NCBI GenBank assembly: GCA_010093515.1
Contig: MU001670.1
Coordinates: 1,280,177 to 1,344,176, forward strand
Direction: 5' to 3'
Length of the DNA stretch: 64,000 bases
Source of the DNA: Lineolata rhizophorae
Taxonomy: Eukaryota > Ascomycota > Dothideomycetes > Lineolatales > Lineolataceae
Positions 59,343-64,000 of the stretch are shown here, in pieces. The translations under genes were made by a program, and so were the position numbers. The notes under the pieces were generated by a model. It was not told the DNA's origin. It searched no databases and worked only from the letters and a program-made list of their open reading frames with translations. Each line of letters opens with the position of its first letter. The stretch's first letter is position 1.

Positions 59343-61938
59343 ATGGCTAGAGTGCGCGTGGGCTTCCTCTTCCTCCTCCTCCTCTTCTTGCTTTTTTCGC
59401 CCGATCCCCAGACCCAGGCATCGCATCAGGCACTCGAATTCGCCGGTGTTCTTGACGCCCAACGTGCCGCGCTCGATGTCCTAAATGGCTCGCATTATGG
59501 CGACTTCAACCCGCAGAACGACCGGTTCGTCAACCTGACAGGGTTCCGCCAAGATCACAACTTCGGATGGGCCGCTCTTTCCCCGGTGAAGGAGAGGGCG
59601 CGATTTCTTTCCGATCGGGTGCTAGGAGATGCGAAAGGGAGGCTAGATGGCGATGGTGAAGATAGTGAAGTCGGAACCGCCGCCGGCGTAGTGCCGTTAT
59701 ATCATAACTTGACGGGTTACGCTCAGGGACAATGGGTCCGGTCGAAGGTGGGGAAGGGGATCAAGCCGCCGCACGTAAACCTATCAGCCATCGTCCCAGA
59801 GGATACATATGTGACAGACTCTTGGATCCGAAACATAACCGGTACGCATGGCGACGTCAGGCTCAAGTTCTATGAGAATGACAGGGATGTCGACGCCTCT
59901 CCTACGGCCACAAGCAAGAACGCAAGTGCTAGGGACGTCAGCGTACAAATGACAATTGGTGAAGTAGGCGAAGTTGGCAATGAATGGGAAATGACGCTAT
60001 ATGGTGTCCATTTCATTGAAACGGGTACCATCCTTCTAGCAACAACGAGTGAGAAGTGAGCATACTTTCGATCCCCCATAATCAGGTCTTGTCATTAATC
60101 GATTCAGATTCTCCGGGATTTTCGCCCTACCACATTTTGCCTTCACAGAATACATGTATTCGGTTTCGCAAGATGTTCTACGTCCGTCAATAAATGCATC
60201 AATCGAACGTGAGCAGGCGAGGTTTGGAGCACCACACAATCCTTGGTCATCCTCTTCCGATGGCTCCGGGGATGGCTTCTTTCCGGTACCACATTGCGAA
60301 TACGTGGTATATCTACAACAGCACCCCGCCGATATCAAATATGCCGACCCCAATTTGAGATACTCTGACGCACCTGCGATTAATTTCCTGGAAAATGAGC
60401 TCCGGAATCCAACTGGGTATACTTTTATGTCTGTTCCAAACATTGTGCTATCAATGGTGGCTTTCTCCCCTGACTGTGGCGTCATCATTGAGTCAAAGGG
60501 CCCTCCAGACTATTTCCTAGATCAAGGCCGCCACCTTCAGGGCCCAAAGCTCGAAGTTTTGATCAGCGCAGGCAGGCGATACTCATTGCTATTCGCCCTT
60601 TTAATGGGGTCGCAGATCTTACTCATGGTCAGACAGATGAAAGAAGCGTCTACTCCGTCTACACGGAGCCGTATTAGTTTCTTCACGATCGCTGTGCTTT
60701 CGTTGGGAGATGGTTTCGCATGTATGACTTTTTTGCCGGTTGGAATGATCGACACTGCCTATCTTCCGTTATTAGCGGCTGCTTTTCTGGCATGGTCTTC
60801 GGTAACATTTTTTGGCCTCCGCTTTCTTATGGACATATGGTCTGTCCAAGCCGTCGAGCAACGAAGACAGGAAAGGCATCAAAATGCGCAGCAACAACAC
60901 CCTAATGCCGGACCTCAGCAATTAGAGAGCAGTCAGAATCAGCCTCCATCTGCACAAAGGACTACTCAGGGGGGGGTACCAGTCATCACACCGGCCGGAG
61001 CAGACACACTCCCAGCACCAGTTACTTCCGGACAGGCTCCGCCCGCGGCTCCGCCAATCATCATCCCATCAGATCAAGATGAACCAGTCGAGGCCCCAAA
61101 CACTCAACAGGATAACACAAATACAACTGAGACACCTACTCGACGTGAACTCGGGGCTCTCTATTCACGCTTTTTCTTTATTCTCCTTGGCGCGGTTTTC
61201 TTGTCTCTCCACGCCACTTCTTGGCCTCCAGTTCTACGTTCCATCTACACCAACGTTCTTGCATTCCTATACCTATCTTTTTGGATACCCCAATTTCTCC
61301 GCAACATTCAACGCAATTGCCGCAAAGCTTTGCGATGGGATTTTGTAATCGGCCAAAGTATACTTCGCGTAACACCGTTTGCCTACTTCTATTGCGTTCC
61401 GGACAACATTCTCTTCGTTCAGAACGACATCGACGCATTTCTCGTTCTGGCGGTTTGGCTATGGATCCAGGTTGTCCTCCTAGGCAGCCAAGATCTCCTC
61501 GGGCCGCGATTCTTCGTCCCGCAAGGCTGGGCACCTCCAGCCTACGATTACCATCCGCTGCTCCGCGAAGACGAGGAAGGCGCCAATCTGCCCATTGGCT
61601 TCACCCAAGCTACCGAAGAGATGTCCGGCCTGTCTCCGACGACGTCAAAAGCCGGCGATGGCCGGGCGGCGACGGCGCCTCGGTCGAACGGCAAGCGTGT
61701 CTGGGACTGTGCCATTTGTATGCAAGATATCGAAGTGCCTGTGCTGCCCGCTGCGGGCCAGGGAGGTGGCGCTGAAGCGAGCAGTGGTTCTGCGGCGGGG
61801 CTGGGGGGAGGCATTCTAGCTCGGCGCACGTATATGGTCACTCCTTGCCGACACATTTTTCATACTCCGTGCCTGGAGGGATGGATGCGCTATAGGCTCC
61901 AATGTCCCATCTGCAGGGATGTGTTACCACCTTTGTAG
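59343..61938 (+). CDS. DSC1: Golgi/endosome RING ubiquitin ligase Tul1/Dsc1 (DscA)
   Basis: Two exons (59343-60055, 60108-61938) join to 847 aa. The protein starts with a signal peptide (VGFLFLLLLFLLFS), has a large luminal region (about 25-390) with many N-glycosylation sites, several membrane helices (from LLFALLMGSQILLMV near 392, ISFFTIAVLSLGDGFACMTF, AAAFLAWSSVTFFGL, and more after 565), and a C-terminal RING: CAIC...CRHIFHTPCLEGWMRYRLQCPICRDVLPPL. This is the catalytic subunit of the DSC/Tul1 complex, which ubiquitinates membrane proteins and, in S. pombe and Aspergillus, activates SREBP. A Gln/Pro/Thr-rich loop (about 510-570) is disordered. The 52-nt intron joins TSEK to FSGIFALPHF, the conserved block. 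The name depends on the naming tradition (TUL1 in S. cerevisiae). Confidence 0.95.
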
Positions 61939-62813
61939 TAAGCGTTCATGGTAGGCAAGGCTTACGGCCTTTGGTGCGATGATTATTAGATGAATAGTTA
62001 TAGATTTGTACATTATGCCCCGCCGGTAACTTCTTTTTCCTTTTATAAACCGAGGCTCTTGTATTTCTTGATGTTCTTGAATCTGTAGAACTGAGACAAT
62101 GTCTTCGGTCCATTGACTCTTCTCTTCGTATCCAGGAGGATGTTCAGGGTCAACTTCTATCTTAATTACGATTAATGCATCATTATACGAGATAAAGTTT
62201 AGAACGCTTAGTCGCAGCCGCCATATTCCGTACAGCTAATTCGTATACGTCCCCTACGAAATCATAAACAAAGAGCAGCAACGCAGGGGCGCAGCATGAT
62301 AAGTGCGAGCTCAATCGTAAAACGATTGATTGCAGCATGTACTAGGAATTGTTCAATGAAAGCACCTACATTGAAGGCAAGCGAAGCTCAGCGCCGTTCG
62401 CATTATGGATCAAGTTGTAAAGTATTTCAGAGAGTATCATACACTAGTCTCACTCTAACAGCATTACATGCCAGAAAGAAGTGGAGATACTACAAGTCTT
62501 GTATATTGGAACTAAAATAATCTTAGATCAGGTCAGCAGTTCGAGTCTACCAAGCAGGCTACGCGAAGCAAAATTACCTAGACTGGTCTTGAGGCTTGTC
62601 GGCAGGGTTTATACATAGCGTCAGAGAAACCTGCGCACTGTAGCCTTGAGAATGGCTCCAGTTTCGAGGGTTGTCGCTGTATTCTAGAGCTAGGGACGCT
62701 GACATTTGCAGCTACGCCGTATTTGCGGACGCCTCTAGGGAAGTCGGGTCGCTACGAGGGAGTTCGCTTTGGTCGGTGGAGGTCTCCGATTTAACCAGGG
62801 AACCGCTCTAGTC
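61939..62813. other. Intergenic region (875 bp)
   Basis: 3' flanks of the TUL1-like gene (+) and of the right-edge repeat gene (-). A GCAGTTCGAGTC-like piece near 62534 recalls a tRNA T-arm, but no tRNA folds around it. Confidence 0.45.
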
Positions 62814-63596
62814 TTATGAATATTCGATAGGTGCATCGATATCCATTGGCATCGGACCACCTTGTGAACCGTTGTGGTCCGATGAACATTCGTCCGGTGA
62901 GTCGAAGTCCATTGGCATTGGACCATAAGGGTCAAGTAACGTACCTTGGCGCTCTGCGTCCGACTCGTTCTTTACATCCCTCGCGTCCAGCGCCGCTCCT
63001 TGGTTCTGCGCGTCCTCGCTGTCGGCGTTCTCTTCGCTGTCGACTTCCATGAGCATCAGCCCATGTGGATCAAACGGTTGATCACTGTCAACTTCCATGG
63101 GCATCAACCCATGTGGATCAAACGGTTGATCGTCTTCTCCAGTCAGCGCGTATTGTTTCTCGCGGTCGAAATACTCCTCGTCCCTCTTGAAGCTCGTGTT
63201 TGCCCAACCCGCCTCTTCGAGACATGCCCACCTACCGGGAACGTAGGCTTGATGCCCACGTCTAAACGCGGCCTGTGAACGGCTGGTCGAGCCAAGGGTG
63301 TCCCTCGGAACCGAAAATTGTACTTGCTTCAGTTTCCTCGAGAGGTCCGTAGGCTTGCCCGTGGGCGGCATTTTTGCGTCGTTGTGGTGGGCAAGCAACA
63401 CCGCAATTTGGTTGTGGAGAGATTTACAGTTCTTCCAACCCAATCTCTCAGTTTCCGTCAACAGGCACTGTCGCTTGCGCACGAGTTCAGCGGTGCCATT
63501 TACGAATTCTTCGCTATATTGTTTCGCGATAGTGAGCTCGTTCTCGCAGTAGGCGCAAAGAAAAGGGCCTGAGGAGTGCGTGCAGTATGGCTCCAT
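62814..63596 (-). CDS. Unknown protein with a PMEVDS-type repeat
   Basis: A single frame of 260 aa from the first ATG (MEPYCTHSSG). It has an early Cys pair (CAYCENELTIAKQYSEEF), a helical Lys/Glu-rich middle, and a C-terminal half built from near-repeats around HGLMPMEVDS, PYGPMPMDFDS and GPMPMDIDAP. One 16-residue unit is duplicated in tandem at the DNA level (63037-63132). PYVPGRWA-like and WANTSF words occur before the repeats. I do not recognise the family; it looks lineage-specific. The frame continues upstream to the ORF at 63642-63881 except for one TAG, so this may be the 3' part of one longer, broken or read-through gene. Confidence 0.6.
   Translation of the reverse strand: MEPYCTHSSGPFLCAYCENELTIAKQYSEEFVNGTAELVRKRQCLLTETERLGWKNCKSLHNQIAVLLAHHNDAKMPPTGKPTDLSRKLKQVQFSVPRDTLGSTSRSQAAFRRGHQAYVPGRWACLEEAGWANTSFKRDEEYFDREKQYALTGEDDQPFDPHGLMPMEVDSDQPFDPHGLMLMEVDSEENADSEDAQNQGAALDARDVKNESDAERQGTLLDPYGPMPMDFDSPDECSSDHNGSQGGPMPMDIDAPIEYS
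63037..63132. repeat. 48-bp tandem duplication
   Basis: Two adjacent 48-bp units (63037-63084 and 63085-63132) differ at only a few positions and encode the tandem QPFDPHGLM-MEVDSD units on the minus strand. The frame is preserved (16 codons). Confidence 0.9.
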
Positions 63597-63641
63597 ATCG
63601 GAAGAGATACAGACTACCAGACTCGAGAAGTACACTTGAAG

Positions 63642-63881
63642 CTATGCTACGAGGCGAAAACGGTCGTAGAAGAGCGCGAAGATCGGACCGTACAAAGCCT
63701 TGTCTTCTTCCCTTTGAAACTCGGCTCGAAAGTGACTGATTGATGTATATAGCCCGTGAGATAGGGCGTATTTATGCCTTGGGAGTGTTGAAGATGGCGA
63801 CGACATTGCCATTGTTGTGAAATATGTATAACTGTGGATAGGGACGTTCTCGTTCAACAAAGCGCGAATGGCAACGGACAT
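63642..63881 (-). CDS. Short ORF in frame with the repeat protein, separated by one TAG
   Basis: It encodes 79 aa: MSVAIRALLNENVPIH..., then HKYALSHGLYTSISHF and EEDKALYGPIFALFYDRFRLVA, a protein-like composition rich in aromatics. The stop at 63644-63642 is in the same frame as the 62814-63596 protein. Possibilities are a separate small gene, a 5' exon (a GT lies at the Leu-Val codons), a nonsense-broken gene, or stop-codon read-through. Without homologues I cannot choose. Confidence 0.35.
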   Translation of the reverse strand: MSVAIRALLNENVPIHSYTYFTTMAMSSPSSTLPRHKYALSHGLYTSISHFRAEFQREEDKALYGPIFALFYDRFRLVA

Positions 63882-64000
63882 GTTGGAAAATAATTTGGTG
63901 TATGGTATCGAATTAGTCTTTTGACACTCTTCGAATATACGAGAGAAGCAGCTGTGGAAATGAAAGGGTTGAATGAAAGATTAGAAAACATCCACCTAGC
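63882..64000. other. Right-edge sequence, no gene seen
   Basis: AT-rich upstream flank of the right-edge frame, with no recognisable feature. Confidence 0.4.

Noticed and set aside
62520-62560. GCAGTTCGAGTC on the plus strand, resembling a tRNA T-arm
   Set aside because: No cloverleaf or A-box at the proper distance.

Overview
The window is nuclear DNA from a filamentous ascomycete (Pezizomycotina). The evidence is many short GT-AG introns (about 50-230 nt) with fungal-type branch sites, intergenic GC near 50 percent, closely spaced single genes without operons, and fungus-specific families: a SUN-family wall protein, a SidJ-like DUF1749 hydrolase, a NmrA-like reductase and a Tul1/Dsc1 ubiquitin ligase. 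I could not place the genus. I rebuilt 24 exon-joined or single-exon gene models; each joined length is a multiple of three. Two further reading frames lie at the right edge.

Layout. 0.3-2.3 kb: MFS sugar transporter (-), followed by 2.7 kb without a gene. 5.1-7.7 kb: secreted CE4 polysaccharide deacetylase with three tandem N-terminal modules (+). 8.0-10.7 kb: divergent MOD5 (-) and CAF16 (+). 11.6-11.8 kb: a U2 snRNA-like locus (-). 13.0-17.8 kb: compact housekeeping block of YKE4-like zinc transporter (-), NOP16 (+), an unnamed conserved 142-aa protein (-) and the KEOPS subunit PCC1 (+). 18.2-25.1 kb: secreted amidase, ERV41, and two small hydrophilic stress-type proteins, all (-). 28.2-29.3 kb: NmrA-like reductase (-). 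32.1-36.8 kb: Yox1-like homeobox factor and FAD amine oxidase (both +). 37.2-43.9 kb: DUF1749 hydrolase, secreted HExxH protease and SUN-family glucan protein, all (-). 47.5-53.0 kb: SNF4 (AMPK gamma) and a PTC1-like PP2C (both -). 54.5-61.9 kb: divergent VPS2 (-) and FZO1 (+), then TUL1/DSC1 (+). 62.8-63.9 kb: a repeat-containing unknown protein and an in-frame upstream ORF (-), separated by a single TAG.

Most genes are unrelated core functions rather than a cluster. Thematic links are loose. MOD5 and PCC1 both serve tRNA anticodon-loop A37 modification. VPS2, FZO1, TUL1/DSC1 and ERV41 serve membrane traffic and organelle dynamics. The deacetylase, SUN protein, amidase and protease are secreted or wall enzymes.

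I saw no biosynthetic cluster, intact transposon or CRISPR array. The most unusual signals are the U2-like locus with an altered branch-site-recognition sequence, the triple-module deacetylase, and the right-edge frame broken by one stop codon. Long gene-free stretches are listed as such.
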